Assembly (NCBI GenBank): GCA_027420455.1
Contig: DAIBJA010000025.1
Span: 1-57,577, forward strand
Direction of reading: 5' to 3'
Source: Clostridia bacterium
Lineage (GTDB): Bacteria > Bacillota > Sulfobacillia > JAJZYS01 > JAJYTV01
DNA: 57,577 bases
Position 1 is the stretch's first letter; the number at the start of each line of letters is the position of its first letter. A program made the position numbers and the translations under genes. Shown here piece by piece: positions 8,568-18,946 of this stretch. The notes under the pieces are model-generated. The model had not been told where the DNA came from. It saw only the letters and a program-made list of their open reading frames with translations, and did no database searches.

Positions 8568-9533
8568 TCACCGTCCTTGTCGGTTCGGTCCGCCTCGGTC
8601 TGCCAGAGCAGACGGCCAGACCAGTGCCAGCAGCCATATTAGAGCCAGGAGGGCCATGGCGGGATAGGCCCGGTCGACGATCGCCTGCACGCCCAGCATC
8701 GACGCGAGCCAAGCCAGGCCCGCGGTCGTCCAGACACCGCCGAAGAGATCCGTGGCGGCCTGGAGAAACGATGCCGCGGCCGAAAGGCTGGCTAGGCCGA
8801 TCGCCAGTTCAACGCCTAGCGCCAGGGCGCCATGAACCCGCAGAGCGATCTCGCGCAAGGGCAGGTCCGCGCCGGCCACGGTCACGCCCGACCGCGCCAG
8901 CACTGCCGCCTCCAACGTTAGCAGGAGACCGGCGGCTAGTCCACCTAGCAAGGCACCGCGCTGTCCCCGGACACCCTGCCCGGTCGCGGAGCGGCGAACG
9001 CCATCGCTGGCGAGCGCGATGTTGTAGGCTGCGTAGCCGAATACGGCCAGGATGGCCTGAAGCGGAGCCACGGCATGCGGCAGTCCCTCTGGGGGAAGGC
9101 GCACGACGCCGAGCAGGGCCGTCACGGCGACGGCCAGTACGACCAGTACCAGCATGAAACCTTGCCAGCGGCGCAAGGCGGACGTCCCATGCCGCTGCAC
9201 GACCGCTGTCAGCGTGGCCGCGGCCGCGCCGCCCAGAACGGGGCTCAGGCCGAACCGCGCGTGCGCGAGACTCGCGAGGGCCGCAAGGACGGCGGAGAGG
9301 GTGATAAAGCTGAAGACGGCGATCACCGCGGTCCAGATCGGGGCGACGCGAGGCACGGAGGCTGCCGTCTGCGCCGTGCGCCAGGCCCCGAGGCCGAGCA
9401 GGAGAGCGGCGCCCAAAGCGAGGAGGCTGCCCGTCGCCCCGTGCATGGCGAAGAACACCCAAATCTCCCGACCGGAGACGAACCCGGCCCCGACAACGGC
9501 TGCAAACGCGGCGATCGCGGACTCCCAGGCCAT
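8568..9533 (-). CDS. YkvI-like membrane protein
   Basis: MAWESAIAAFAAVVGAGFVSGREIWVFFAMHG (GAGFxSGREI motif), polytopic. Confidence 0.75.
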   Translation of the reverse strand: MAWESAIAAFAAVVGAGFVSGREIWVFFAMHGATGSLLALGAALLLGLGAWRTAQTAASVPRVAPIWTAVIAVFSFITLSAVLAALASLAHARFGLSPVLGGAAAATLTAVVQRHGTSALRRWQGFMLVLVVLAVAVTALLGVVRLPPEGLPHAVAPLQAILAVFGYAAYNIALASDGVRRSATGQGVRGQRGALLGGLAAGLLLTLEAAVLARSGVTVAGADLPLREIALRVHGALALGVELAIGLASLSAAASFLQAATDLFGGVWTTAGLAWLASMLGVQAIVDRAYPAMALLALIWLLALVWPSALADRGGPNRQGR

Positions 9534-9603
9534 GCCCACCACCCTGGCAAGGCTATGCGGCGGCAAGTGTATACCTGCCGGAGGGCGGCCATATACTCGC
9601 GAC

Positions 9604-10200
9604 ATGCAAGAGCACCACGGCCGTCAGCAGAGGATGCGCGTGCGGCCGGAAGACCCGCGCGCCGCGGCCTTGCTGGCCGCGCACCTACAGCGTGAACTCA
9701 GCACCCTGCGCAGGCTCAGCGGACCGGCTACGATCGTCTGCGTAGGTACGGACAGGTCGACCGGCGATGCTCTCGGCCCGCTCGTCGGCACCTTGCTGAC
9801 GCAGTCCATGGAGCCGCTGCCGTTCGCCGTCCTCGGCAATCTGCAGGCGCCGGTGCACGCCGGCAACCTGCATGAGCTCCTGCCCCGTCTGCAGGCGGCG
9901 GCCGCCCAGGGCCCTGTCGTGGCCATCGACGCATGCCTGGGCAGCTTTGAGAGTGTAGGCAGCGTGCAGGTGCAACGCGGGCCGCTGAGGCCCGGTGCGG
10001 GGGTGCGCAAGGAATTGCCCCCGATCGGCGATGTCGCCGTCATGGCGACCGTCAACGTCGGGGGCTTCATGGAGTATGTGGTCCTGCAGAATACGCGGCT
10101 CGGACTCGTCTATGACATGGCCGCCATGATCGCGGACTCGCTCAGGATCGCTCTGGGCGCGGTTCGTTCTCCAAGCGGCGCAGTATTTCCTCCGCCGTGA
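9604..10200 (+). CDS. yyaC: Spore protease YyaC-like (DUF1256)
   Basis: ATIVCVGTDRSTGDALGPLVGTLL, FAVLGNLQAPVHAGNL, VAIDACLG. ATG at 9604 preferred over the longer ORF start. Confidence 0.9.
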   Translation: MQEHHGRQQRMRVRPEDPRAAALLAAHLQRELSTLRRLSGPATIVCVGTDRSTGDALGPLVGTLLTQSMEPLPFAVLGNLQAPVHAGNLHELLPRLQAAAAQGPVVAIDACLGSFESVGSVQVQRGPLRPGAGVRKELPPIGDVAVMATVNVGGFMEYVVLQNTRLGLVYDMAAMIADSLRIALGAVRSPSGAVFPPP

Positions 10201-10390
10201 GTCCCTGGGCCTGAATCACCGGGACATCAAGCTCGATGGTCTCGTCGCCGAACAGGTCGTCATCCTGACCCGTCAGAACGACGGCGTCCACCGCCGCCTC
10301 CCAGGCCTCTTCAAGCGGAACCACCTGCCAGCCGCGAGCCTCCACGGCCCTGCGGACCTGGCTTAGCCCGTCTTCGATGGCCACGCGCAA
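10142..10390 (-). CDS. UPF0180/YkuS-like protein
   Basis: MRVAIEDGLSQVRRAVEARGWQVVPL...DAVVLTGQDDDLFGDE; convergent with yyaC, 59-nt overlap. Confidence 0.7.
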   Translation of the reverse strand: MRVAIEDGLSQVRRAVEARGWQVVPLEEAWEAAVDAVVLTGQDDDLFGDETIELDVPVIQAQGLTAEEILRRLENEPRPERS

Positions 10391-10408
10391 AGCCTCATCA
10401 CCCCGGGC

Positions 10409-11368
10409 TTATTCTGCCTGCGGGGCTCCGGCTCCATGCAGGGCCGTCGTCGGCAGGGCGGCCGGGACGGCTCTCTGCGGACCATAGACGAAGTTCACCG
10501 CACCAGGAATAATGCCAAACTCTACGGGCGTCGTCCCGTTCAACTCGCCGTCGCGATGGACCGATGCGGCCGGTTCGGCCTCGATCGTCAGGGTCCGGCA
10601 GCGGACGACGCGAATCTTGGGGCTGCTCAGATGTCCCCCGCCATAAACGCGGGGGAGCAGGCCAAGCGTCTGCGGCACGCTGTAGTCACCCGCGAGCATC
10701 ACGTCGAGCATCCCGTCGTCCAGGCTGGCCGTCGGGACGATGCGCATGCCGCCTCCGTAGTACTGGGCGTTGCCGACCGCGACAAGCAGGAACCGTCCGT
10801 CGAATACCTGGCCGTCGGCTACGATCCGCATCTGCCGCGCGCGATACTGCCACAGCACATGCATCACCGCGCGGATGTACGGGACGGTGCCGGTCGAACT
10901 GTAGCGGTCGCGCAGGCGGTGGTCCTCCGCCGCGACCTCCGCGTCGAAGCCGACGCCTGCGACGTTGAGGAAGGTCGTGCCGCCGACCGTACCGAGGTCC
11001 GCGGGACTCGCCGGGCCGGCCAGAGCCAGTTCGGCTGCCGCCAGCACGTCCGAGGGGACACCGGACGTACGGCGGAAGTCGCAGCCGGCCCCCGTGGGCA
11101 CGAAGGCAAGGCTCGTGCGTCCCTGCGCGTGCCGGACGCCGTCCGCGACCTCGGCCAGGGTGCCGTCGCCACCGACGGCCACCACGCGGCCGTAGCCTTC
11201 CGCTTGCGCCTCTTGCGCGATGCGGGTGGCGTCGAGCGGAGCGGCTGTCACGGCCATCTCGATCTCATCGCTGCCATGGGCCTGCTGAATCTGCTGCCAC
11301 ACCAGCGGCCAACTGCGCTGCGTGCGGCCCCGTCCCGCGACATAGTTGACGATGAACAGCGTCTTCAC
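10409..11368 (-). CDS. Diacylglycerol/lipid kinase family protein
   Basis: VAVGGDGTLAEVADGV; PTGAGCDFRR; TFLNVAGVGFDAEVA. Confidence 0.92.
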   Translation of the reverse strand: MKTLFIVNYVAGRGRTQRSWPLVWQQIQQAHGSDEIEMAVTAAPLDATRIAQEAQAEGYGRVVAVGGDGTLAEVADGVRHAQGRTSLAFVPTGAGCDFRRTSGVPSDVLAAAELALAGPASPADLGTVGGTTFLNVAGVGFDAEVAAEDHRLRDRYSSTGTVPYIRAVMHVLWQYRARQMRIVADGQVFDGRFLLVAVGNAQYYGGGMRIVPTASLDDGMLDVMLAGDYSVPQTLGLLPRVYGGGHLSSPKIRVVRCRTLTIEAEPAASVHRDGELNGTTPVEFGIIPGAVNFVYGPQRAVPAALPTTALHGAGAPQAE

Positions 11369-11880
11369 ACGGCGTGCACCTCGTGCTTCGAGTCAATAGC
11401 TGCACCTATCGCCGCCCGCTCCTCCTCCGACAGAGGGTAGCGAGAGGCGCCAGACGCCACTGGTTTGGCGTAGATGCGGGTTTCCTCGCGACCGTAAAGG
11501 CCCGAGATGACGACGCCGTCGTCCTCCGCGTCGAGCAACGCCACGCTGAACGAAAGCTCGGCTCCGGCTCCGGGGAAGGCGTTGTAGCGCACCACCCCGA
11601 CGCGCTGGAGCGCACGGCGCATCAGCACCTCCACGCCGTCCAGCCTGGCCGAGGCGCTGGCCACGCCCGCTTGCGCCTCACGCAGGGCCTGCCACTGTTC
11701 ATGCAGCAGGGTCTCCACGTCCGTAGCCTGCCCACCTCGCAGCAGGTGGTCGAGCCGGCGCCGCAGGCGGCGCGCCGCGGCAAGGCTCATAAGGCCCGCA
11801 ATCAGGGCGATGACTCCTACGACCAGCCCTGCCGCACCGATCAGCGCCAGCCAAGGCGCCAGTCGGATCAACTCAGGCAA
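11365..11880 (-). CDS. DUF4446 family protein
   Basis: RVGVVRYNAFPGAGAELSFSVALLDAEDDGVVISGLYGREETRIYAKPV. Confidence 0.88.
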   Translation of the reverse strand: MPELIRLAPWLALIGAAGLVVGVIALIAGLMSLAAARRLRRRLDHLLRGGQATDVETLLHEQWQALREAQAGVASASARLDGVEVLMRRALQRVGVVRYNAFPGAGAELSFSVALLDAEDDGVVISGLYGREETRIYAKPVASGASRYPLSEEERAAIGAAIDSKHEVHAV

Positions 11881-11897
11881 CCCGCTTCCCCCTCGAA

Positions 11898-11913
11898 TGT
11901 TTCACGTGAAACA
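11898..11913. promoter_or_regulatory. parS: parS centromere site TGTTTCACGTGAAACA
   Basis: Perfect 16-bp bacterial parS consensus just downstream of the parB stop. Confidence 0.97.
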
Positions 11914-12723
11914 ATTTAGTCCTCCTCGGGAACGAAGCGCGCCACAAGCCGCGCCAGGTCCTCCTCGCTGCGGAACCGGATCTCCACCGCGCCGCCGCGA
12001 GCGCCGGCCCGGATGCGCACCGGCATCTCCAGAGCGCCACTAAGGCGCTCCTCCCACCGCGCGACCCGCCCTGCGGGCTTCGCCGGCTTTGGCCGCGCCT
12101 GCGTGGCCGGCTTGCGCGCCAGTTCCTCCACCTCGCGAACGCTGAGCTGCCGGGCGACCGCTTCCATCGCGGCAACCACCTGGCGGCCCGGAGGCAATCC
12201 CAGAATCGCACGCGCGTGGCCCGCAGACAAGGACCCTTTGCGGACAAGGTCCTTAACTTCTTCTGGAAGTCCGAGCAGACGCAGGCTGTTCGCCACTGCG
12301 GAGCGGCTTCGGCCGATCACCTGCGCGAGCTCCTCCTGGCGAAGGTCCCGCGTGTCGGCGAGACGCTGGATCGCCTCCGCCTCCTCGAGCGGGTTGAGGT
12401 CCTCACGTTGCAGGTTCTCCACAAGCGCAATTTCAAGAAGGCGCCCATCGTCGCACGCTCGCAGGACGACGGGTACCTCGCTGAGCCCCGCCATCTGCGC
12501 GGCGCGCCAGCGCCGCTCTCCCGCGATCAGTTCGTACCCTGTGGCCGCGGCCCGGACCACCAGCGGCTGCAGGACCCCATGGCGCGAAATCGAGTCGGCC
12601 AGCTCCCTGAGCGCTCCCTCGTCGAATTCCCGTCGCGGCTGGTATGGATTAGGGCGGATCGCGCTGACCGCGACCTGCTGCAGTCCCTCGTCCGGCGCCA
12701 CCCGCACCTCGGGGATCAGCGCC

Positions 12724-13515
<792 letters not shown>

Positions 13516-13521
13516 TCCTCC

Positions 13522-14286
13522 TCAGCGCCGGGGTATGCGCAGCCGCAGCTCGAGCGCATCCTCGGACGCCTCTTCCAACAGTTCCACGGCCACGCCGGCT
13601 GCCTGAAGCCGTTGCACGCTCTCACGCAACGCGTTGACCACGATGCGAACGTCCTTGACGTAGCGACGGGGCATTTCCCGGGAAATAGTTCGCACGCGCT
13701 CCTCGAGCTCTCGCGCCGTCCAACCCTCACGCGCGGCTTGCCGCGCCAGTTCAAGTCGGGTCACGCCAGCCACACGCAGCAGCGCGCGCAAGTGACGCTC
13801 GCCGAGTCCCCCCGCCTGCGCCAGTTCGCGGATCTCGTCCCCGAGGCGGAGCAGGCGGAGCTTGTTCGCTATGGCCGCCTGGCTCTTCCCGACGCGCTTG
13901 CCGAGTTCCGTCTGCGATAGGCCGAACTCCTGCATCACGCGCCGGTAACCCTCGGCCTCCTCGAACACGCCGAGGTCGCTGCGCTGAAGGTTCTCCACGA
14001 GCCCCCGCACGGCGCTCTCGACTGAGGTTGCCTCCTCGACGATCGCAGGGATGCTGGTCAGGCCGGCAGCCAGTGCCGCACGCAGCCGCCGTTCGCCGGC
14101 GATCAACTCGAGCCCGTCCTCGGCTCGGCGAACCACGATCGGCTGCAGCATACCGTGCAGGCGCAAAGACTGCGCGAGCCCTTCGAGCGCTCGCGCATCA
14201 AAGTCCTTCCGTGCCTGATGCGGACTTCGCCGGACGTGCTCCGGGTCCACCGCGATCAGTTCGGGCGGCACAGGCAAACCTCCCAA
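13522..14286 (-). CDS. noc: ParB-like nucleoid occlusion protein
   Basis: Second ParB paralogue (SPHQARKDFDARALEGLAQSLRLHGMLQPIVVRR; LIAGERRLRAALAAGL) between parA and rsmG, the canonical noc position; contains a Noc-binding site. Confidence 0.88.
   Translation of the reverse strand: MGGLPVPPELIAVDPEHVRRSPHQARKDFDARALEGLAQSLRLHGMLQPIVVRRAEDGLELIAGERRLRAALAAGLTSIPAIVEEATSVESAVRGLVENLQRSDLGVFEEAEGYRRVMQEFGLSQTELGKRVGKSQAAIANKLRLLRLGDEIRELAQAGGLGERHLRALLRVAGVTRLELARQAAREGWTARELEERVRTISREMPRRYVKDVRIVVNALRESVQRLQAAGVAVELLEEASEDALELRLRIPRR
13673..13686. promoter_or_regulatory. Noc-binding sequence ATTTCCCGGGAAAT
   Basis: Perfect match to the 14-bp Bacillus Noc consensus, inside the noc gene. Confidence 0.88.
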
Positions 14287-14295
14287 TGACTTGGG

Positions 14296-15045
14296 CTATT
14301 CGCCTTCCCCTGCGCCTTCCCTTTCCGCGGCGGCCCTTTGCGACGGGAACTCCCGCTTGAGCCGCGCAAAGGAGATCGGACGCCCCGCGGGCGTCGGTCG
14401 CTCCTTGCGGTAGATCAGCAACGTCCGCTCGATACCCTCCGCGAGGCGATAGCTCCTGCGCTCGACGCCAGCGAAACCCATCCGCGCCGCGACGCCCGCC
14501 GCTGCGGCGGCTTCCTCTCCGGCCCTGCCCGGCTCGCCCTTCAGAAGACAGAGCAGCCCGCCAGGGCGCACCAGACCACCACACACTTCGACGGCGACCG
14601 GCGCACTCGCCACCGCCCGCGCCGTCACCAGGGGAAACCCATCCCGCAGCGCCCCGCGCGCCTCGTCCTCTGCCCGCGCCCAGCGTACCGCCGCGTCGAG
14701 TTCGAGTTGCCCGACCACGGACTGCAGGAATTCGACCTTGCGCTTCTCGGCCTCCACCAGCGTCGCCCGCGGCGCATAGCCCGCCGCCAGCCAGACGATC
14801 ACTGGCAGGCCCCCGCCGCTGCCGACGTCCAGGATGTCCTGTGGGTCTACCGCCAAGGTCCGCCACGCCAGGAGGCTGTCCAGGATGCCCTCGCGCAGAA
14901 AAACGTCAGGCGAGCGCAGCGCAGTGAGATTCTGCGTCGCGTTCGCCTCCGCGAGTAACGCCTGGTAGTTGAGGACCCGCAGGATGGCCGCCTCGTCCAG
15001 CACGATGCCCGACTCCTGCAGGAGGGCGGCGAGCTCTGCTCTCAC
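14296..15045 (-). CDS. rsmG: 16S rRNA (guanine-N7) methyltransferase
   Basis: LLAWRTLAVDPQDILDVGSGGGLPVIVWLAAGYAPRATLVEAEKRKVEFLQSV. Confidence 0.94.
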   Translation of the reverse strand: MRAELAALLQESGIVLDEAAILRVLNYQALLAEANATQNLTALRSPDVFLREGILDSLLAWRTLAVDPQDILDVGSGGGLPVIVWLAAGYAPRATLVEAEKRKVEFLQSVVGQLELDAAVRWARAEDEARGALRDGFPLVTARAVASAPVAVEVCGGLVRPGGLLCLLKGEPGRAGEEAAAAAGVAARMGFAGVERRSYRLAEGIERTLLIYRKERPTPAGRPISFARLKREFPSQRAAAEREGAGEGE

Positions 15046-15656
15046 CGCTTCTGCACGACCACCTGCCGGTGCGGATCCTCGCCACGGCTCTGGCTCTGCA
15101 GGTCGGGGTACTCCTGGATCACGCTGTGGATGATGCGCCGCTCGCTGGCGGGCATCACCTCGAGCACCGATTCCTCGCCCGACTCGCGCACGCGCGCCGC
15201 GACCTCGCGGGCCATCTTCTCGAGCGCCTCGCGGCGCTGGGCCCGGTAACCGCCGACGTCGAGCACGATGCGCTCGCCGCCCTTCTTGCCGACAGCCGCC
15301 GCCACCACGTACTGCAGAGCGTCGAGGGCCTCGCCACGCCTACGCACGAACCAGCCGAAATCGCCGTCGACCGCGATCAGGACGTGGTCCTCATCCCGGC
15401 TGACACTCGGCTCCACCTCGGTGCCAAGCTCCTTGAAGAAGCCCTTGACGAGATCCGCCGCGCGTTCCCCGACGGACTCCCGCCGTCGCGCGCGAACCCG
15501 CCACGGACGCGAAAACAGGCCGAGCATGCCGGCCTTGCCCTCTTGAAGGATCGTGAACTCGATGTCCTCCATGAGCGCGCCAAGTCGGCCCTCGGCCCGG
15601 ATCTTCGCTTCTTCGAGCGTCTGCCCTTCGACCTCGATCTCTTCCAGTTCGTCCAT
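15042..15656 (-). CDS. jag: Jag/KhpB RNA-binding protein
   Basis: EIEVEGQTLEEAK Jag_N; KH region; ERRIIHSVIQEYPDLQSQSRGEDPHRQVVVQ R3H domain. Confidence 0.95.
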   Translation of the reverse strand: MDELEEIEVEGQTLEEAKIRAEGRLGALMEDIEFTILQEGKAGMLGLFSRPWRVRARRRESVGERAADLVKGFFKELGTEVEPSVSRDEDHVLIAVDGDFGWFVRRRGEALDALQYVVAAAVGKKGGERIVLDVGGYRAQRREALEKMAREVAARVRESGEESVLEVMPASERRIIHSVIQEYPDLQSQSRGEDPHRQVVVQKR

Positions 15657-15657
15657 G

Positions 15658-16311
15658 CTACTTCTGCACCTTTGCCGCCGACGCTTGCGGTCTGCCGACT
15701 CCGCTCAAGTAGCTCTGGCCCACCGTGAACAGGGTGGCCACGGCCCAATAGAGCGAGAGTCCGCTGGCGTAGCGCATGCTGATGAAGAACAGCAAGGCCG
15801 GCATCATGATGTACGTGATCATCTGCTGCGAGCGGTCCGTTCCCGCCCTGGGCATCGTCACGAACGTCTGCCACAGGGTGGTGCCGGCCACGATGACCGG
15901 CAGGATGTAGTAGGGGTCCGGCAGCGATAGGCTCGGCAGCCACAGGAACGCCTTCGAGCCGATGTAGGGGAAGTGCTCGAGACCAGCAAACAGAGCGTAA
16001 AGGATTGGCAACTGCACGATCATCGGGATGCACCCCGCAAGCGGATTCGTGCCGACCCGCTTGTAGAGGTCCATCATTTCCTGGTTGAGGCGCTGCGGGT
16101 CCTTCTTGTACTTCTCCTGCAGGCGCTTCATCTCGGGCTGCAATTCCTGCATCTTGCGCATGTAGCGCAACTGACCGTGGTACAGCGGCATGATGACCAC
16201 GCGCACCACGATCGTCAGCAGGATGATCGCGAGGCCGTAACTGTGGGTGATGTTGTAGAAGAACTGCATCACCCACTGCATACCCGAGACCAGCGCGTTA
16301 AACAGCGCCAA
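15658..16311 (-). CDS. yidC: Membrane insertase YidC/SpoIIIJ
   Basis: YGLAIILLTIVVRVVIMPLYHGQLRYMRKMQELQPEMKRLQEKYKKDPQRLNQEMMDLYK. Confidence 0.96.
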   Translation of the reverse strand: MALFNALVSGMQWVMQFFYNITHSYGLAIILLTIVVRVVIMPLYHGQLRYMRKMQELQPEMKRLQEKYKKDPQRLNQEMMDLYKRVGTNPLAGCIPMIVQLPILYALFAGLEHFPYIGSKAFLWLPSLSLPDPYYILPVIVAGTTLWQTFVTMPRAGTDRSQQMITYIMMPALLFFISMRYASGLSLYWAVATLFTVGQSYLSGVGRPQASAAKVQK

Positions 16312-16332
16312 GACTGTATCTCCTTCCGCCTG

Positions 16333-16656
16333 CTAGGGAACAGGGTCCCATCCGCCAGGATGGAACGGGTGACACCGCAGCAGTCTCTTGATGGCCATGA
16401 GCCCGCCCTTGCGCGCGCCGTAGCGCTCGATGGCGGTGAGGGCGTATTGCGAGCAGGTTGGCGTATACCGGCAGTGTGGCCCTGACAGGGGTGAGATGTA
16501 GCGTCGATAGAACCGGATCAGGGAGGTCAGGGCTGCGACGGCGGCGCCGTGCGCCGAACCTCCTCCGCCTTGCGCAGCAGCTCGCGGAGAGCCGAGCAGA
16601 GGTCCTCGAAGGAGGCCATGCCCGTCTCCGGCCTGGCCAGAAGCACCAGATCGCAT
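16333..16656 (-). CDS. yidD: Membrane protein insertion efficiency factor YidD; true start lies within this ORF
   Basis: [62 protein letters not shown]. Confidence 0.85.
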   Translation of the reverse strand: MRSGASGQAGDGHGLLRGPLLGSPRAAAQGGGGSAHGAAVAALTSLIRFYRRYISPLSGPHCRYTPTCSQYALTAIERYGARKGGLMAIKRLLRCHPFHPGGWDPVP

Positions 16657-16886
16657 CCGCGCAAAAACTCCTTCCGCTCTCTTCTGTAGGCCTCGCGCAT
16701 CCTGCGCCGAAGCCGGTTCCGCTGCACCGCCCCGCCCAGCTTCTTGCCGGCCGCAAAAGCACAGCGCCGCCGGCCTTCCTCTCCCTCGCTGACGAAGAGG
16801 ATAAGGCGGCGGTTCGCGAAGCGGACTCCGCGAGCGAAGACCGACTGCACGGCAGCCGGCCGGCGCAGCCTCTCCTCCTGAATCAC
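16527..16886 (-). CDS. rnpA: Ribonuclease P protein component
   Basis: [23 protein letters not shown]; between yidD and rpmH; GTG start. Confidence 0.93.
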   Translation of the reverse strand: MIQEERLRRPAAVQSVFARGVRFANRRLILFVSEGEEGRRRCAFAAGKKLGGAVQRNRLRRRMREAYRRERKEFLRGCDLVLLARPETGMASFEDLCSALRELLRKAEEVRRTAPPSQP

Positions 16887-16887
16887 G

Positions 16888-17022
16888 CTAGGCGGAGAGA
16901 CGCTTGCGCCCCTTGAGCCGGCGTGCCTGCAGCACGTTGCGCCCGTTCTTGGTCTTCATGCGCAGGCGGAAGCCATGCACCTTCGAGCGACGGCGCCTGT
17001 TCGGCTGGAATGTCCTCTTCAC
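16888..17022 (-). CDS. rpmH: 50S ribosomal protein L34
   Basis: Hand translation from [47 protein letters not shown]. Shorter than the ORF-track entries. Confidence 0.98.
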   Translation of the reverse strand: MKRTFQPNRRRRSKVHGFRLRMKTKNGRNVLQARRLKGRKRLSA

Positions 17023-17175
17023 CCTGTCCACCTCCGGGAGCAAAAGCATTAGGATTGTAGTGGTCGGATGCGGTTCGTGTCAAGGCAGGACACGCCTTCC
17101 ACTTCTTGCCCCGAGACCGCACGTTTGCTATCATCGGGGGGCCACCCTCGTGACAACAACGGGCGGCCATTTTCA

Positions 17176-17208
17176 TTATCCACAGCTTGTGGACAACGCT
17201 GTTGATAA
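17176..17208. promoter_or_regulatory. oriC DnaA-box cluster upstream of dnaA
   Basis: TTATCCACA (17176-17184), TGTGGACAA (17188-17196), TGTTGATAA (17200-17208). Confidence 0.85.
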
Positions 17209-17360
17209 GGTGTGGGTTTCTTATGAGGCCTGGGAACCGTTCCCGAATGCCCGATCCGTCCGAGATACTGCCGCTTCTGAGCGACGCGGAGATGCCCAAA
17301 GCCTCTGCATACGATTATAACCCGCAGGCGATCGCGCCAGACAAGGAGGGTCGGGCAGAC

Positions 17361-18707
17361 ATGGAAGACCGCGCTGAGGTCGTCTGGTCCAAGGCGCGGG
17401 CTCTGCTGCAGCGCATCCTACCCAGGCCAAGCTATGAAACATGGGTGCATCCCATGCGGCCGGTTGCCTTGGAGGATGGGGTACTTCTGCTGGCCGCGCC
17501 GTCCGAATCGACGTTCGGGGCGCTGGACGATCACCTCAGGGGGCAGATCGCGAAGGCCGTACAGGACGCCGCCGATGCGCCGTACGAGGTCCGCCTGACG
17601 GTCCAGGCGGGGGAACATCGACCGGCGCCCACACCGCTCTCGCCGCTTCCGCAGGTGCAGTCGTCGCCGCCCGTCGGCGGCGCACGCGTGACCATGCACC
17701 CGCGCTTCACCTTCGACAGTTACGTGGTGGGCAACTCGAACCGCCTCGCGCACGCCGCTTCCTTGGCCGTGGCCGAGATGCCCGGCCGGGCCTACAACCC
17801 GCTCTTCATCTACGGCGGCGTCGGCCTCGGCAAGACCCACCTGATGCAGGCGATCGGCAACCTTGCCCTGCAGCGGCGTCCGAATCTCAAGGTTTTGTAC
17901 GTCCCGGCGGAGACGTTCACGAATGACATGATCAACTCCGTCATGGATGGCAAGGGTTATGAATTCAGGAACCGTTACCGCTCCATCGACCTCCTGCTGA
18001 TCGACGACATCCAGTTCATCTCGGGCAAGGTCGGCACGCAGGAGGAGTTCTTCCACACCTTCGAGGCCCTCTACGGGGCCCAGAAACAGATCGTGATTTC
18101 CTCGGACAGACCACCGAAGGAGATCACGACCCTCGAGAGCCGTCTCAGATCCCGCTTCGAATGGGGGCTCATCACCGACATCCAGCCGCCCGACTTCGAG
18201 ATGCGTCTCGCCATCCTGCGCAAGAAGGCCCTGGCGGACAACCTCGACGTCGACCACGCCGCCCTCGAGTTCATCGCGACGCACATCGAAACGAACATTC
18301 GCGAACTCGAGGGAGCACTTATACGTTTCATTGCATACTGCTCGGTCCATCACGTCCCGTTCACCCGGGACTACGCTCCTGTCGCCCTGCACGACCTCCT
18401 GCCGGCCCAGAAGGTGCGCAAGGTGACCATTCCCATGATCCAGCAGCAGGTCGCGGAGTACTACAGTCTCGATATCCAGGATTTCAGCGCCAAGAAGCGC
18501 ACCCGGGCCGTTTCCTACCCGCGCCAGATCGCCATGTACCTCGCCCGCGAACTCACCGACAGCTCCCTGCCCAAGATCGGCGAGGAGTTCGGTGGCCGCG
18601 ACCACTCCACGGTCATGCACGCGTGCGACAAGATCTCCACCGATCTGCGCGCAGATCCCCAATTCCGCCAGGTGGTCGACTCGATCATCGACAGGATCCG
18701 TTCCTGA
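17361..18707 (+). CDS. dnaA: Chromosomal replication initiator DnaA
   Basis: [33 protein letters not shown] signature; AAGGAGG upstream of ATG 17361. Confidence 0.97.
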   Translation: MEDRAEVVWSKARALLQRILPRPSYETWVHPMRPVALEDGVLLLAAPSESTFGALDDHLRGQIAKAVQDAADAPYEVRLTVQAGEHRPAPTPLSPLPQVQSSPPVGGARVTMHPRFTFDSYVVGNSNRLAHAASLAVAEMPGRAYNPLFIYGGVGLGKTHLMQAIGNLALQRRPNLKVLYVPAETFTNDMINSVMDGKGYEFRNRYRSIDLLLIDDIQFISGKVGTQEEFFHTFEALYGAQKQIVISSDRPPKEITTLESRLRSRFEWGLITDIQPPDFEMRLAILRKKALADNLDVDHAALEFIATHIETNIRELEGALIRFIAYCSVHHVPFTRDYAPVALHDLLPAQKVRKVTIPMIQQQVAEYYSLDIQDFSAKKRTRAVSYPRQIAMYLARELTDSSLPKIGEEFGGRDHSTVMHACDKISTDLRADPQFRQVVDSIIDRIRS

Positions 18708-18713
18708 TCGACC

Positions 18714-18872
18714 TGTGCACAAAGGTGTGGAAGGAGCTGCGGATATGCAGTGCACTCATTGGGGACAAGTCCCGGCCTGTGGACAGGCGCCCAGTTCATC
18801 CGCAAGTTGTCCACGTTCCATCCCAACCCGGAATCCGTTCGCCTAGAGCTTCGTGGGGGATATCCACACTAT
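18714..18872. promoter_or_regulatory. DnaA-box-like cluster, dnaA-dnaN intergenic half of oriC
   Basis: TGTGCACAA, TGTGGACAG, TTGTCCACG and ATATCCACA between dnaA and dnaN. Confidence 0.7.
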
Positions 18873-18946
18873 CCCGGCCTCTACTGCTCCTGCTTCTTTG
18901 ATTGATCAAAAGAGTCCAAGCAGTTCTTACGCGGGGTGAATACGCG

